Below are positions 42,788 through 51,369 of a DNA stretch of 51,369 bases, piece by piece. The notes below the pieces were generated by a model that was given only the letters and a program-made list of their open reading frames with translations, ran no database searches and was not told where the DNA came from. This DNA is from Candidatus Methanoperedens sp. (GTDB lineage: Archaea; Halobacteriota; Methanosarcinia; Methanosarcinales; Methanoperedenaceae): the NCBI GenBank assembly GCA_027460525.1, contig JAPZAS010000027.1, forward strand, positions 1 to 51,369. Reading direction: 5' to 3'. A program made the translations under genes and the position numbers. Within the stretch, counting starts at the first letter, position 1; each line of letters begins with the position of its first letter.

Positions 42788-42970
42788 TTAATATCTTTTT
42801 GGTTTGTGATTCTGGTAGCATTCCCTGCAGTATACAGGCCTATTGCCTGAGGGTACAAAGGGTACTTCAGTTTCCTGACCACAGTCTGCACATGTTGCTT
42901 TATGCATTTCTCTTGGTGCACCGAAGCCTCTGCCTCCTCCGCGGAAGCCGCCTCTTCTTTCGTTATCCAT
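42788..42970 (-). CDS. Small RGG and CxxC-CxxC zinc-finger protein
   Basis: This 60-residue protein has a glycine-arginine N-terminus (RRGGFRGGGRGFGAPREM) like RNA-binding tails, then a zinc knuckle pair CADC and CREC separated by 17 residues. It ends NHKPKRY. The pattern fits the small archaeal CxxC-x17-CxxC family. RNA or ribosome association is inferred from composition. A larger overlapping frame on the same strand is rejected. Confidence 0.82.
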   Translation of the reverse strand: MDNERRGGFRGGGRGFGAPREMHKATCADCGQETEVPFVPSGNRPVYCRECYQNHKPKRY

Positions 42971-43171
42971 TTATATTTCTTTCCTTTATTTTTTATAACC
43001 AATTAACCTAAAAAACAGCTTTAGAGGGAAACCCTAAAAGTTGCCAAAATAAGCCAACCGATTAAATACATCAATATTGTTTACAGCATATATACCTTTT
43101 GCTTAGCTGAACGCCCAATGCAATATTTGAAAGAAAAATATATTAGTCATGAGGTTATTATTAATTTGAGA

Positions 43172-44929
43172 ATGAGAAGGTACTTGGCAGTTATAATAAT
43201 TCTGCTCTCTGCAAATCTTGCAGCGAGCTTCGCCCCCGGCGATATAGAATGGGCTTCTGGCGTGTCTGGCACACTTAATAAGGGCGGCACGCTCGTCCAC
43301 GGAGAGTATATGGTCAAGGCAGTGCAATTCCCCTCGCCAGTCCCTGGAATAAAGGACATACATGGAAATATAGTCCCAGAAACCGATGTTCCCCCGTCGG
43401 TTTTAATTGAGATCTATAAAAACGGGGTACTGCTCAATACGCAGATTCTGAGTCCGGGGAGCGAGCCTTATATCGACCCGGATTATGAGGTAAAAATAAC
43501 AGCCGCAGGTTTCCCTGCAAGTAACGCGCAGCTTTGGGTATATGAGTACTACAGCCCCTGGGCAACCGTATCCATCCAGAAAAGGGGACTGCCTAAACTT
43601 GATGTTACTGTTACAACGGATAAAAGTTCATACACCTCTTACGATGACATGACAATTACTGCAACAGCTACGGTAACAAACAGCGGTGATGCAAGAGCTG
43701 AGAATGTTGATCTCAATCTTAATATCGGCGATTTGCACATCAGGGGAGGCGACATCAGCCAGCTTCACCAGCATTATTATACGATGGAAGCCGGGGCAAG
43801 TCAGAGTTTTTCTGTCATCCTTGAAGTTCCGCAACTCCTTAATCAAAAATCATACAACTTGAGTGCGGATGCAAAGGGTCTTGATGTCAAAGACCTCGAA
43901 TACAATGCAACAAACACTTATTACATAACTGTTTCGCCCAAAGCTATGCAGGTTACTATAAGCAAGGCTGTGAAAGACCGTATCTATCTCAATGATCCTG
44001 TAAATGTAAGCATTTCTGTGGGCAACGATGGAATATATGAACTAAAAAATATCACCGTCACAGACAGCATGAATGAAAATTTTGAACTAAAATCCAACAC
44101 CCCGCTGCGATGGGTCATCCCCAACCTCAAGCCTGGGGAGGAATGGTTGGGTACGACATATTCCATCCAAGCTCTTGGAACAAGCCTTAGCGGTTTTACC
44201 ATCCCGGCTGCGAATGCAACGTTCAGGTTCAATAATATATCATACACCATCTACTCCACAACAACTACGGTAGTTGTCAACGGCCCAAAAATTGTATTGA
44301 ACAAAACTGTGGACAAGACTGTCGTAAATATAAGCGAAGATGTAACCGTAAATGTGAGTATCAATAACGTAGGGAATATAGTAGCCACAAACGCTGCAGT
44401 GAACGATTCATTACCAGATGGAGTAAGCTTTGTGAACGGCACCATATCATTTTTAAATGGCATGACATCTCTTGGCTCAACATCGTTGGATGTGAATACT
44501 CCGGTGATATTTAACTATACTATCAGGATGGATAAGGAAGGGGAAATTAAATTACCATCTGCTGTGGCAATATATACCGATATCGGGTACAGGGGAACCA
44601 CACGCTCGGTATTAAGCTCAGAGAGACCAGTAATCACCGTGATTAATCCCAGCAAAATTACATCCACTCCTACCGGGACTCCGACTGCAATCAAGACCGT
44701 GGGTCCATCCCAAACCACGCCACAGGAGACAACCACAACACCAGAGAAAACTGAGGAATCATTTACACAGAAAATAATCCGTGCGCTCAAGGAGCTATTT
44801 CATGAACCAACAGCAAATCCACAACCCAAAGGTACTCCAGAACCCACTCCTACCCCGATAACACCTGGTTTTGATTTCGTGTTTGCACTCATTGTTTTGA
44901 TTATCGCAGCGCTTTACAGGCATAAATGA
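43172..44929 (+). CDS. Secreted surface protein with DUF11-like repeats and PGF-CTERM-like anchor
   Basis: This protein of ~585 residues has a signal peptide (RRYLAVIIILLSANLAASF), an extracellular N-domain, and DUF11/CARDB-type beta domains (VTVTTDKSSYTSYDDMTITATATVTNSGDARAENV; ISKAVKDRIYLNDPVNVSISVGNDG; VNVSINNVGNIVATNAAVNDSLPDGV). A Thr/Pro-rich linker leads to PGFDFVFALIVLIIAALYRHK, a PGF-CTERM-like anchor. The ATG at 43172 gives a normal signal peptide; an ATG at 43118, near the start predicted from TATA at 43085, would add 18 residues. Its stop overlaps the DHH gene start. Confidence 0.85.
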   Translation: MRRYLAVIIILLSANLAASFAPGDIEWASGVSGTLNKGGTLVHGEYMVKAVQFPSPVPGIKDIHGNIVPETDVPPSVLIEIYKNGVLLNTQILSPGSEPYIDPDYEVKITAAGFPASNAQLWVYEYYSPWATVSIQKRGLPKLDVTVTTDKSSYTSYDDMTITATATVTNSGDARAENVDLNLNIGDLHIRGGDISQLHQHYYTMEAGASQSFSVILEVPQLLNQKSYNLSADAKGLDVKDLEYNATNTYYITVSPKAMQVTISKAVKDRIYLNDPVNVSISVGNDGIYELKNITVTDSMNENFELKSNTPLRWVIPNLKPGEEWLGTTYSIQALGTSLSGFTIPAANATFRFNNISYTIYSTTTTVVVNGPKIVLNKTVDKTVVNISEDVTVNVSINNVGNIVATNAAVNDSLPDGVSFVNGTISFLNGMTSLGSTSLDVNTPVIFNYTIRMDKEGEIKLPSAVAIYTDIGYRGTTRSVLSSERPVITVINPSKITSTPTGTPTAIKTVGPSQTTPQETTTTPEKTEESFTQKIIRALKELFHEPTANPQPKGTPEPTPTPITPGFDFVFALIVLIIAALYRHK

Positions 44930-45861
44930 GTTCAATCATTTTCACGCATGGGGACTGCGACGGTATATGTTCTGGAGCCATTGTTAAAAGCGCACTTCCA
45001 GATGCAGAGGTGTTTTTCACAAGTCCCGTGAGCCTTCTTGGCGAATTGAATAACCTCACCGGGAGCTACGACAACATTGTGATATGCGACATCGCTATTG
45101 ACGAAAAGACCAGCACGGAGCTTAAACGAAAATTAAATGAGCTTGCAGAGGTCTCAAGATTAGTTTATACGGATCATCATCCTCTGCCTGAAAGCTATAA
45201 TCATGCCTGGTTTTACCACAATACATGTTCAACCTCGGAACAGGCATATCGTATTTTTGAGAGAAAACTTAGTAAAGATACGAGGCGTGTGGCGATATAC
45301 GGCGCCATAGGCGATTTCAGCGAAAACGCAACTGTAAAGAAATGGGAACGAGACTGGGATACGAGGACACTGTATTTTTACGCCGGAGTTTTGATTCAGG
45401 GGATAACATACGCAGGCAGGGATTATGATTACAAAAGAAGTATAGTGGATGCACTTTCAGAGGATACACCCCCGCCACAAATAGATGGTCTTCTTGAGGC
45501 TGCTGTAATTGCCTCGCGAAAGGAGGAGGAGATAAGGATTCTTGTGAGGCAAAAAGTGGTGAAATTAAGAAACCTTGCCTATGTTATAGACATCAACGGG
45601 TATATGTCTAAAACCGCAATATATGCAGCCTCTTATGGAAATGCACTCGTCGGCGTATCCTGTGAGTACAGGGCGCACAAACATGCGTATGATTTGAGCC
45701 TTCGCCTCAGGAACGGTGATGTGGATTTAAATACAATACTGCGCCGCGTGGCGTTAAACCACGGCGGTACGGGAGGAGGACATCCTTTCGCCGGAGGTGC
45801 GCGCATCCCGAGGAATCAGCTGGAAGCATTTTTACATGACCTGGATGATGCATTAGAATGA
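44926..45861 (+). CDS. DHH/DHHA1 family phosphoesterase
   Basis: This 311-residue enzyme has the DHH motifs FTHGDCDGICSGAI (7-13, with a Cys between the two Asp), CDIAID, YTDHHPLP and a C-terminal DHHA1 GGTGGGHPFAGGARIP. Such enzymes cleave nano-RNA, cyclic dinucleotides or single-stranded nucleic acid using Mn2+. The ATG overlaps the stop of the secreted protein gene (ATGAG). It overlaps engB by 4 nt, so the three genes are one unit. Confidence 0.92.
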   Translation: MSSIIFTHGDCDGICSGAIVKSALPDAEVFFTSPVSLLGELNNLTGSYDNIVICDIAIDEKTSTELKRKLNELAEVSRLVYTDHHPLPESYNHAWFYHNTCSTSEQAYRIFERKLSKDTRRVAIYGAIGDFSENATVKKWERDWDTRTLYFYAGVLIQGITYAGRDYDYKRSIVDALSEDTPPPQIDGLLEAAVIASRKEEEIRILVRQKVVKLRNLAYVIDINGYMSKTAIYAASYGNALVGVSCEYRAHKHAYDLSLRLRNGDVDLNTILRRVALNHGGTGGGHPFAGGARIPRNQLEAFLHDLDDALE

Positions 45862-46433
45862 AAAACCCAAGTAAAGAGATAATATTCGTGGGGCGCTCCA
45901 ACGTAGGCAAGTCCACTCTTATCAGGGAGCTCACAGGTAAGAAGCTTAAGGTGGGCAAACGCCCAGGTGTAACTCGAAAACCACTTCGCATTCCTTACCA
46001 GAGTTTCCAGATTACTGACATGCCGGGGTTCGGGTTCATGAATGGCGTACGTAAAGAAGGCCAGGAAGCTATCAAGGACAATATCGTCCATTACATAGAG
46101 GATAACGCTTCGAATATCGTTATGGCTGTATTGGTGGTAAATGCAAGCTCTTTCGCTGAAATAGTGGACAGATGGGCTGGTAGAAATGAAATACCATTGG
46201 AGATTGAACTCTATGAGTTTCTGCATGAGTTAAACATCGATGTGATTGTGGCTGCAAACAAGATAGATAAAGTTGAAGAGCCGGATAAAACACTTGATGG
46301 AATAGCACAGCGGCTTGGCATGATGCCTCCCTGGAGGCAGTGGCTTGATAAGATAGTGCCAGTGAGCGCAAAAAAAGGAAATATCAGAGGTTTAAAAGAG
46401 CTCATCCAGGATAAACTGGAAGGGAAGCGATAG
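45858..46433 (+). CDS. engB: GTP-binding protein EngB
   Basis: EngB is a GTPase of the TrmE-Era class linked in bacteria to large-subunit ribosome assembly. The 191-residue protein has G1 GRSNVGKST at 12-20, G2 region KRPGVTRKPL, G3 DMPGFG, G4 ANKIDK near 131-136 and G5 VSAKKG. It starts inside the last codon of the DHH gene. It converges with the methyltransferase at 46439. Confidence 0.94.
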   Translation: MKNPSKEIIFVGRSNVGKSTLIRELTGKKLKVGKRPGVTRKPLRIPYQSFQITDMPGFGFMNGVRKEGQEAIKDNIVHYIEDNASNIVMAVLVVNASSFAEIVDRWAGRNEIPLEIELYEFLHELNIDVIVAANKIDKVEEPDKTLDGIAQRLGMMPPWRQWLDKIVPVSAKKGNIRGLKELIQDKLEGKR

Positions 46434-46438
46434 GTATT

Positions 46439-47239
46439 TCAATTTTTTCTTCCGGATATTATAAAAAATCCTTTTTTTCTGAGCAACCATTTCAACTGAG
46501 AAAAAAGAGCTTGAAGTTTCCCTTCGCCTGTATGCGGATGCGAGCCTATGTATGCAATGTCATTTTTATTGAACCAGTCCATTACTTCGCTAACCGAATG
46601 ATAGCTCTCGTGTGGATTGACGTATTTGTCTGCAGCATAAGCCTTCTCGTGCGTATTCTTAAGTTTTCTCCTGTATATCGATTTTTCAACAAACAACATC
46701 CGCCGCTCAATGCCATCGCCTGCATTCAGTGTTATCCACATCCTCCTTGCCCTGTGCGCAAATCTGCCATACCGATTATAAAGCCCGATAGTCACAGTAC
46801 CTCCGGGTTTACAAAGGTCGGCGAGCACACGGAAACGCTGGTAAGGGTTGCTCGTATGATGCAGCACTCCGAGGCAGAAAATATGGTCAAACCTTTTTTC
46901 TGTCTTGAATTCTGCAATATCGCACTGCCTGAACCTGACCTGCAATTTGAATTTTTCTGCAAGTTTCTTTCCTTTCCCAAGCGATGGGCTGCAAAGGTCA
47001 ATTGCGGTCACTTCGGCACCGTAATATGAGAAGTAGCACGATTTTTCTCCTGTGCCGCAGCCTGCGTCTAGCACTTCTTTTCCGCAAAGGCTTTGAGGCT
47101 CCAGTCCTGCGGTGGCAAGGATTTTTGACATGACATTGGCATGGAGTTTACCTACAAGATCGCGTTCATTGCGAATTGGAAGAGAGGGATAGGGGTATCT
47201 CTCATACAATAAATTTACAGAGCGGGCAATCTCATCCAT
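46439..47239 (-). CDS. Class I SAM-dependent methyltransferase
   Basis: This 266-residue protein has motif I EVLDAGCGTGEKSCYFSYYG at about 55-74, strand 2 VTAIDLCSPSLGKGKKLA, DIAEF, FDHIFCLGVLHHTSNPYQ and PGGTVTIGLYNRYGR, typical of a small-molecule or lipid/sugar methyltransferase. The N-terminus LLYERYPYPSLP resembles methyltransferases of cell-envelope clusters. The ATG at 47239 has AAGGAG 7 nt upstream; longer in-frame starts would run into the upstream DUF2298 gene. It is the last gene of the glycan-like operon. Confidence 0.9.
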   Translation of the reverse strand: MDEIARSVNLLYERYPYPSLPIRNERDLVGKLHANVMSKILATAGLEPQSLCGKEVLDAGCGTGEKSCYFSYYGAEVTAIDLCSPSLGKGKKLAEKFKLQVRFRQCDIAEFKTEKRFDHIFCLGVLHHTSNPYQRFRVLADLCKPGGTVTIGLYNRYGRFAHRARRMWITLNAGDGIERRMLFVEKSIYRRKLKNTHEKAYAADKYVNPHESYHSVSEVMDWFNKNDIAYIGSHPHTGEGKLQALFSQLKWLLRKKGFFIISGRKN

Positions 47240-47249
47240 GTTTTGCTCC

Positions 47250-49337
47250 TTATTGAACCTGATATATCTCCACCTCGAGGTTCTTAAAAACCAGTTTGAA
47301 TTTTTCCTTTTCCTTTTCAAAAACCGGTGTTATTTTATAGCGGTCGCGCTCGACCGGTCCTATGTATATATAAGTGATATTATACTTATCTATGATGCTT
47401 TTAATTTTTTCATAATCTGGCGAAATATAGGCTATTTCCACATCACTCCTGCGTATGTTGATTTCTGTGAGATTCATTCTCCATTGATACTCATGCCATT
47501 CCCATCCAAGAATTGTGGGCAATCCTGTAAAAGCGCTTACATATGAAGTCCATGCAGACGAATAACCCGATGCCTGAAGCACAACAGGGGTTCCGTTTTT
47601 ACTCCTGAGCCATTCAATCGCCTGATATTCATAGGGATGTTCATTCTTAATAGACCTCTCCCCATCTAACGTTGGTGCAACACTGAAGCCCCCTGACTGA
47701 CTGATGGTAACAAAAATCGGGAAAACAGAAGCCATTAATATCAAAATACATGCAACGTATACTGCTTTCTTTTTCAACATTTCATAGAATGCATAGCTTG
47801 CGGCTATACCCCACAGAATCCATATCTGGAGATATAATTTAAAAATCGTATTAAACCTGAAATATACCAGCTTGCTCATGGTATCCCGTATGTAAAACAA
47901 TTCAGCAAAAAGGCTCAATAATGCCCCTACCAGTATGAGCAGATAAATAAATTGTTTTTCAGGAACGTTCTCTTTGATCAGTCCCGAATAAGCTAAAAAC
48001 ACCAACGGAACTAATATTACGAGGAGTTGAAATTTAATGATAAACGCAAAAGGTATTAATACTGAAAGCCCTGCAAGCCATTTTAACCAATCTTTTTTAA
48101 CCAACTGAATGTTATTTATTAAATAATACGAAATCATAAAAATAAATGTCCCAAGTATCAAAAAATAGTGGATTAGCTCCGTTCTTCCTGAAGATATCAC
48201 TGCAATTTCAGAGACTTTTTGAAAACTAAGATGGTAAGGCAGATACAAGACATAACTCACAATTACAATCACTCCTGAGGTTAATATGGAATCTTTTGCC
48301 TTCTTTATTGTAAGGAATACAACTGCTAAAATGATTACAATATAAACAGGATAATCCCATGTGTTAAGCGGATAGAAAAAACCTGACATCAAGCCCAGCA
48401 TAATTGCTTGGATACACGTAATTTTCCTATCGATGAGAATATTTAAAAGCACAGCCAATATTAACAACTGAAAAGAGATAGAAATCAGGTTGGGATGCAG
48501 GTCGCCTATCAAATAAGCATAATACGGCGCCTCACTGATGCTGCCAGGAATTATATTTAAGCTAGGCCACTGGCTAAATGATGATAGGCGTGTCAAAAGA
48601 CTGCCATTTGGAACATAAAATTGGTGGTAGTAAGCCGGGAAAAAAAGAATCACGAGCAATTGCACGAATCCAGCCAGATTTCCTAAAAAAAGCACAAATG
48701 CAAATACAACCAATCCGAACTTTACTTTTTTTATCAACCCGAAGCCAAGGCCAAATGCAGCGCTCGCAGACAGCGCAAAAAAAATTGCAGAAGCGATATT
48801 GAATCCTGTTGGAAGCAAAGTACCGCTTAATTTCACCATGTCGGATATCAGCAAATACCCAAAATAATAATAATTAATAGGCATCCCCGAAAACCATGGA
48901 TCCATTGGGGGAAAAGTAGAACTCCTGAGGATTGAATTGATGAATGACGTATCCATGAATTTTTCCCCTATTTCCCAGTAATTATCCGGACTATAAGAAC
49001 GAATAATTAGAAAAATGAAAAATACTGTGACAAAAAACAATTCATTTTTAATTGCAAAAGATTTGCTTACAGTAAAACCAAATTTTCTATAAAAAACATA
49101 AGAAACCGCAGCTAACAGAAATAATGAAACAAATACTGCTGAAGTACTGTAGCCAAGACCGGAATAGGTCAAAATCCATGAGAAATATGTCAGGAAAAGA
49201 AGTCCCATAATTTTTGAGACGGCGTATCCCCGGTCTGGAAGTGCGCAGCATAAATATGCTGTGATTGGTAAAGCTATGAATCCAATAATCTCTATTACAA
49301 ATAACCATGTAATAATTTCAAAAAAGTACATATTCAT
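47250..49337 (-). CDS. DUF2298 large membrane protein (YYY-type)
   Basis: This 695-residue protein has about 14 membrane helices and the DUF2298 signature PPMDPWFSGMPINYYYFGYLLISDMVKLSG near 138-167, with GDLHPNLISISFQLL and NTWDYPVY in extracellular loops. The family is distantly like GT-C glycosyltransferases (acidic loop residues DLH and WD). A soluble tail of ~130 residues ends the protein. It overlaps the preceding membrane protein gene by 4 nt and is followed after 10 nt by a methyltransferase. A role in surface glycan assembly is inferred. Confidence 0.88.
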   Translation of the reverse strand: MNMYFFEIITWLFVIEIIGFIALPITAYLCCALPDRGYAVSKIMGLLFLTYFSWILTYSGLGYSTSAVFVSLFLLAAVSYVFYRKFGFTVSKSFAIKNELFFVTVFFIFLIIRSYSPDNYWEIGEKFMDTSFINSILRSSTFPPMDPWFSGMPINYYYFGYLLISDMVKLSGTLLPTGFNIASAIFFALSASAAFGLGFGLIKKVKFGLVVFAFVLFLGNLAGFVQLLVILFFPAYYHQFYVPNGSLLTRLSSFSQWPSLNIIPGSISEAPYYAYLIGDLHPNLISISFQLLILAVLLNILIDRKITCIQAIMLGLMSGFFYPLNTWDYPVYIVIILAVVFLTIKKAKDSILTSGVIVIVSYVLYLPYHLSFQKVSEIAVISSGRTELIHYFLILGTFIFMISYYLINNIQLVKKDWLKWLAGLSVLIPFAFIIKFQLLVILVPLVFLAYSGLIKENVPEKQFIYLLILVGALLSLFAELFYIRDTMSKLVYFRFNTIFKLYLQIWILWGIAASYAFYEMLKKKAVYVACILILMASVFPIFVTISQSGGFSVAPTLDGERSIKNEHPYEYQAIEWLRSKNGTPVVLQASGYSSAWTSYVSAFTGLPTILGWEWHEYQWRMNLTEINIRRSDVEIAYISPDYEKIKSIIDKYNITYIYIGPVERDRYKITPVFEKEKEKFKLVFKNLEVEIYQVQ

Positions 49338-50536
49338 TTCTCATATCGTAACAAATTCGATAAAGACTCCATGTATTCTTTTGACAGCTCAACACCAAGC
49401 GACTTTCTATCTTCATAGTTTTTTATAACAACTCCTGGATCGAGTTTGATAACCTGTGTAACGTCATCACTTAGAATTTCAACCGAAACCGCGCTGTTTA
49501 GTAATAATAAAATACAAATTATAATTATAAATTTCCTTTCCAGCTTTTCGTTTAAAGCAATTAAACCCCATGGGACGGCAGGAATCAAATATGCGACCTT
49601 GTATGGGAATATAAAATAAAGTAAAATAAAAATGAGTATAGTCAACCAGCAGAAATTCAGTAAATGCCCACGTTCGGAGCTATAAAAGGGTTTATTTTTA
49701 AAAGTTAATATCGCAAAAAAAATTAGCGCTGCCAGTGCTGCTATGCCGAATAATTCCATTACCATGTTATTGAGTGACAATAGCAAAGAACCAGCTGCCA
49801 TGCTAATAGACTTCCCAATCGGCGTGGTATAAAGAAAGCCGGAACCTCTGAAAAACTCAAGTTTATACCTATAGATCACTGGCAAGAACAGGAGCACTGC
49901 GGTACCGACTGCGGTAGAAATAAAAATCAAAATTTTCCTGCGATTTACTTTTTCTAAGAGACAGAGCACAACAGGAAAAATCATAAATGCCGACGTGAAC
50001 CTGGTCCCGATAGCAAATCCCATCGAGATTCCTGCTAATTGGTATTTATCTGTAAATACAAAAAAAACAGCCAGTAAAATAAACATCAGTGCCCACATAT
50101 AATCCATGGTTATGGTGCTGTTAATCCAGATTATTGGAATAAAAGCAAATGTAAGCAATAACAATGCTTTATTTTTTATTTCAAATACGTTAAGAATCTT
50201 CCCGAATAGTATCAGCGATATGAAAGAAACCACTGCCGTTGCTATATTTGTAAATACCCAGCCCCCTCCGATGAGTAACGAATTAAACATCTCAAAAAAT
50301 GGATAACCTGGAAAGCGGGAAACGGTATAAACGTGCTCGTACCGAAGCAGATATGCTGAATTTACGACAGCGAGCACATCCTGGTCTGTGGGATTTGTAA
50401 ATGCACTGAACCCAAGAGCTATAAAAGGGGCACGGGAAACCAAAAAGATTAAAGCCAGATAAACAACTGCAGGAAACCTTGTCAAATCACAATCCAAGAT
50501 ATCCTTTCTAAGGAGCATATCATGCAAATATTGCAT
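49334..50536 (-). CDS. GT-C-like polytopic membrane protein (putative glycosyltransferase)
   Basis: This 400-residue protein has about ten membrane helices and a first extracellular loop with NPTDQDVLAVVNSAYLLRYEHVYTVSRFPGYPFFEMFNSLL, including the Asp-rich and RFPGYP residues typical of GT-C/ArnT/PMT-type sugar transferases using lipid-linked donors. A soluble tail begins after SVEILSDD. The ATG at 50536 lies in a short palindrome (50521-50537); a second ATG six codons later is possible. It overlaps the DUF2298 gene and lies downstream of the S-layer gene. Confidence 0.8.
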   Translation of the reverse strand: MQYLHDMLLRKDILDCDLTRFPAVVYLALIFLVSRAPFIALGFSAFTNPTDQDVLAVVNSAYLLRYEHVYTVSRFPGYPFFEMFNSLLIGGGWVFTNIATAVVSFISLILFGKILNVFEIKNKALLLLTFAFIPIIWINSTITMDYMWALMFILLAVFFVFTDKYQLAGISMGFAIGTRFTSAFMIFPVVLCLLEKVNRRKILIFISTAVGTAVLLFLPVIYRYKLEFFRGSGFLYTTPIGKSISMAAGSLLLSLNNMVMELFGIAALAALIFFAILTFKNKPFYSSERGHLLNFCWLTILIFILLYFIFPYKVAYLIPAVPWGLIALNEKLERKFIIIICILLLLNSAVSVEILSDDVTQVIKLDPGVVIKNYEDRKSLGVELSKEYMESLSNLLRYEK

Positions 50537-50537
50537 G
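50521..50537 (-). promoter_or_regulatory. Palindrome spanning the start codon
   Basis: CATGCAA and TTGCATG are perfect 7-bp arms around ATA. The start codon of the GT-C-like gene lies in one arm. It could hide or mark the start; the short 30-nt gap to the S-layer terminator leaves little other leader sequence. Confidence 0.35.
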
Positions 50538-50555
50538 CCCTGTAATTAAACACTT

Positions 50556-50589
50556 CTAAAAAAGAAAAGGTGAAGGGATTGCTCCCTTC
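50556..50589 (-). terminator. Terminator of the S-layer gene
   Basis: GAAGGGA and TCCCTTC pair with a 4-nt loop (50572-50589), followed on the S-layer strand by ACCTTTTCTTTTTT (50556-50571). It is a clear hairpin plus T-tract 15 nt after the stop codon. Confidence 0.7.
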
Positions 50590-50603
50590 AATTATTCATT
50601 TAT

Positions 50604-51369
50604 TTATTTTCTCTGTCTCAGCACGAGGAACGCTACTGCAAGCAAGCCTGCAATTGCTAAACCTGCCTCAAAGCCAGAGGTCTTTTGAGTCGTCGTTACT
50701 GGACCTGGTGTTCCTGCTGTTGTCATTGCTGGTGTCGTCACCATTGGTGTGACTGTCGGTGTACCGGTCATATTGCCTGTTGGCGTACCCGTTGCGCTTA
50801 CTGTTGGTGTTACTGGTCCCATTCCTGTTGGTGTCGGTGTGGGTGCAATTCCTCCAATCTGGTATTGAACCACTGGGTAGAATCTCACTGTATCGCTGTC
50901 TGCTGTTCTGAAATTCATTTCGCCCATCAGGTTAACGGCGGTATCCCTGCTCAGGGTCACTGTGTTATCGGTGTTCTGCAAGATAATCGGCTCGGTAGCC
51001 TGTACCTTGAATACGCCGTAGACGTCTCCGCCCTTAAGCTCTGTGATTGAGGTATCGACTGCCCATGTGTATCTTAGCTGCACCATGTCGCTGGTCGCAC
51101 CTGCAAATACGCTGTCGATGAATGTTACGAACAGCGGTACGTCAGATTCTCCGCCGATATTCTTCTCGACGTAGGTATACATCTGACCCTGCTGGACTAC
51201 ATTATCGTCTTTCTTGACGCCGTCCTTGCTCAAGGTGAGCCAGACCTGTCTCGGGGATGCTTTGGCATCTATGGAGTTGGCTGTCAATGTCCAGCCTCCG
51301 CCGATATCCCATGTATCGCCCACTGTCATGGTCTTCTTGTCAGACGAGGAGTTTTGCTGCTCGATTATG
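50604..51369 (-). CDS. S-layer protein, Methanosarcina type (3' part; N-terminus beyond window)
   Basis: The reading frame stays open to the right edge, so an internal Met at 51329 is not the start. About 255 residues are visible. A Methanosarcina-type S-layer domain (DTWDIGGGWTLTANSIDAKASPRQVWLTLSKDG, VPLFVTFIDSVFAGATSDMVQLRYTW, LKGGDVYGVFKV, TVTLSRDTAVNLMGEMNFR) comes first. A ~75-residue Thr/Pro/Gly linker follows with repeated TPT and GTP units, then SGFEAGLAIAGLLAVAFLVLRQRK, a PGF-CTERM-like anchor. Probably the main or a major surface layer protein, glycosylated in the linker. Confidence 0.9.
   Translation of the reverse strand, partial: IIEQQNSSSDKKTMTVGDTWDIGGGWTLTANSIDAKASPRQVWLTLSKDGVKKDDNVVQQGQMYTYVEKNIGGESDVPLFVTFIDSVFAGATSDMVQLRYTWAVDTSITELKGGDVYGVFKVQATEPIILQNTDNTVTLSRDTAVNLMGEMNFRTADSDTVRFYPVVQYQIGGIAPTPTPTGMGPVTPTVSATGTPTGNMTGTPTVTPMVTTPAMTTAGTPGPVTTTQKTSGFEAGLAIAGLLAVAFLVLRQRK

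Noticed and set aside
42745-43002. An 85-codon frame overlapping the small zinc-finger gene on the same strand
   Set aside because: The 60-residue frame has paired CxxC motifs and an RGG region; the longer frame has no recognisable features and is a shifted reading.
43118-50536. Shared ATGCAATATTTG at two start regions (43118 and 50536 on opposite strands)
   Set aside because: It is only 12 nt, the surrounding sequence differs, and the first site is probably not the true start codon.

Overview
The window is a euryarchaeal chromosome segment, most likely from the Methanosarcinales and best fitting the methane-oxidising family Methanoperedenaceae (ANME-2d). This is inference from gene content. 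It carries a complete mtrEDCBAFGH methyltransferase operon, F420-dependent mtd and cofD, the methanogenesis marker 8 protein, chromosomal protein MC1, a Methanosarcina-type S-layer domain and proteins with PGF-CTERM-like tails. It also carries two futalosine-pathway menaquinone genes (mqnB, mqnD), which ordinary Methanosarcina lack. No mobile element, CRISPR array or prophage is visible.

Layout. Positions 1-3238 hold an rRNA operon read leftwards: initiator tRNA-Met, a long regulatory leader, 16S, tRNA-Ala(TGC) and the first ~700 nt of 23S. Two 35-nt strands flanking 16S pair into a textbook bulge-helix-bulge (3-nt bulge, 4 bp, 3-nt bulge). Upstream lie three 12-bp repeats at an exact 21-bp period. 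From 3.3 to 6.5 kb come an ABC-2 exporter pair translationally linked to cofD, then a dodecin and winged-helix pair. From 6.6 to 18.6 kb lies mixed housekeeping: a thiamine-binding protein, MBL enzymes, a MoeA-PBP fusion, the tRNA splicing endonuclease EndA, aIF1, mtd, RibL and an aminotransferase, with two secreted proteins. From 18.7 to 23.8 kb a small membrane protein precedes a 1,536-residue secreted PHP-domain protein; their leader has four arms that can pair in alternative ways. From 23.8 to 27.8 kb are RNase Z, an intron-containing tRNA-Tyr, tRNA-Arg, a GYD protein, larC and a GNAT toxin-antitoxin-like pair with an operator-like palindrome.

From 28.1 to 37.3 kb is a leftward block: an unknown gene, marker protein 8, DUF1646 transporter, tandem UspA, mtrEDCBAFGH and a DUF475 membrane protein. 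Perfect inverted repeats with 6-nt spacers sit at the mtr and DUF475 promoters. From 37.4 to 42.3 kb are mqnB-mqnD and a purN-glyA-folD set for tetrahydrofolate C1 chemistry. From 42.4 kb to the right edge are MC1, small zinc proteins, a secreted protein translationally coupled to a DHH phosphoesterase and EngB, and a leftward surface-glycan operon (glycosyltransferase-like, DUF2298, methyltransferase) downstream of a partial S-layer protein cut by the window edge.

How it fits together: the H4MPT branch (Mtd, Mtr) serves methane catabolism. The folate branch (GlyA, FolD, PurN) can serve biosynthesis. Menaquinone genes imply a respiratory chain. EndA is the enzyme family that cuts the rRNA bulge-helix-bulge and the tRNA-Tyr intron seen here, and RNase Z trims tRNA 3' ends.
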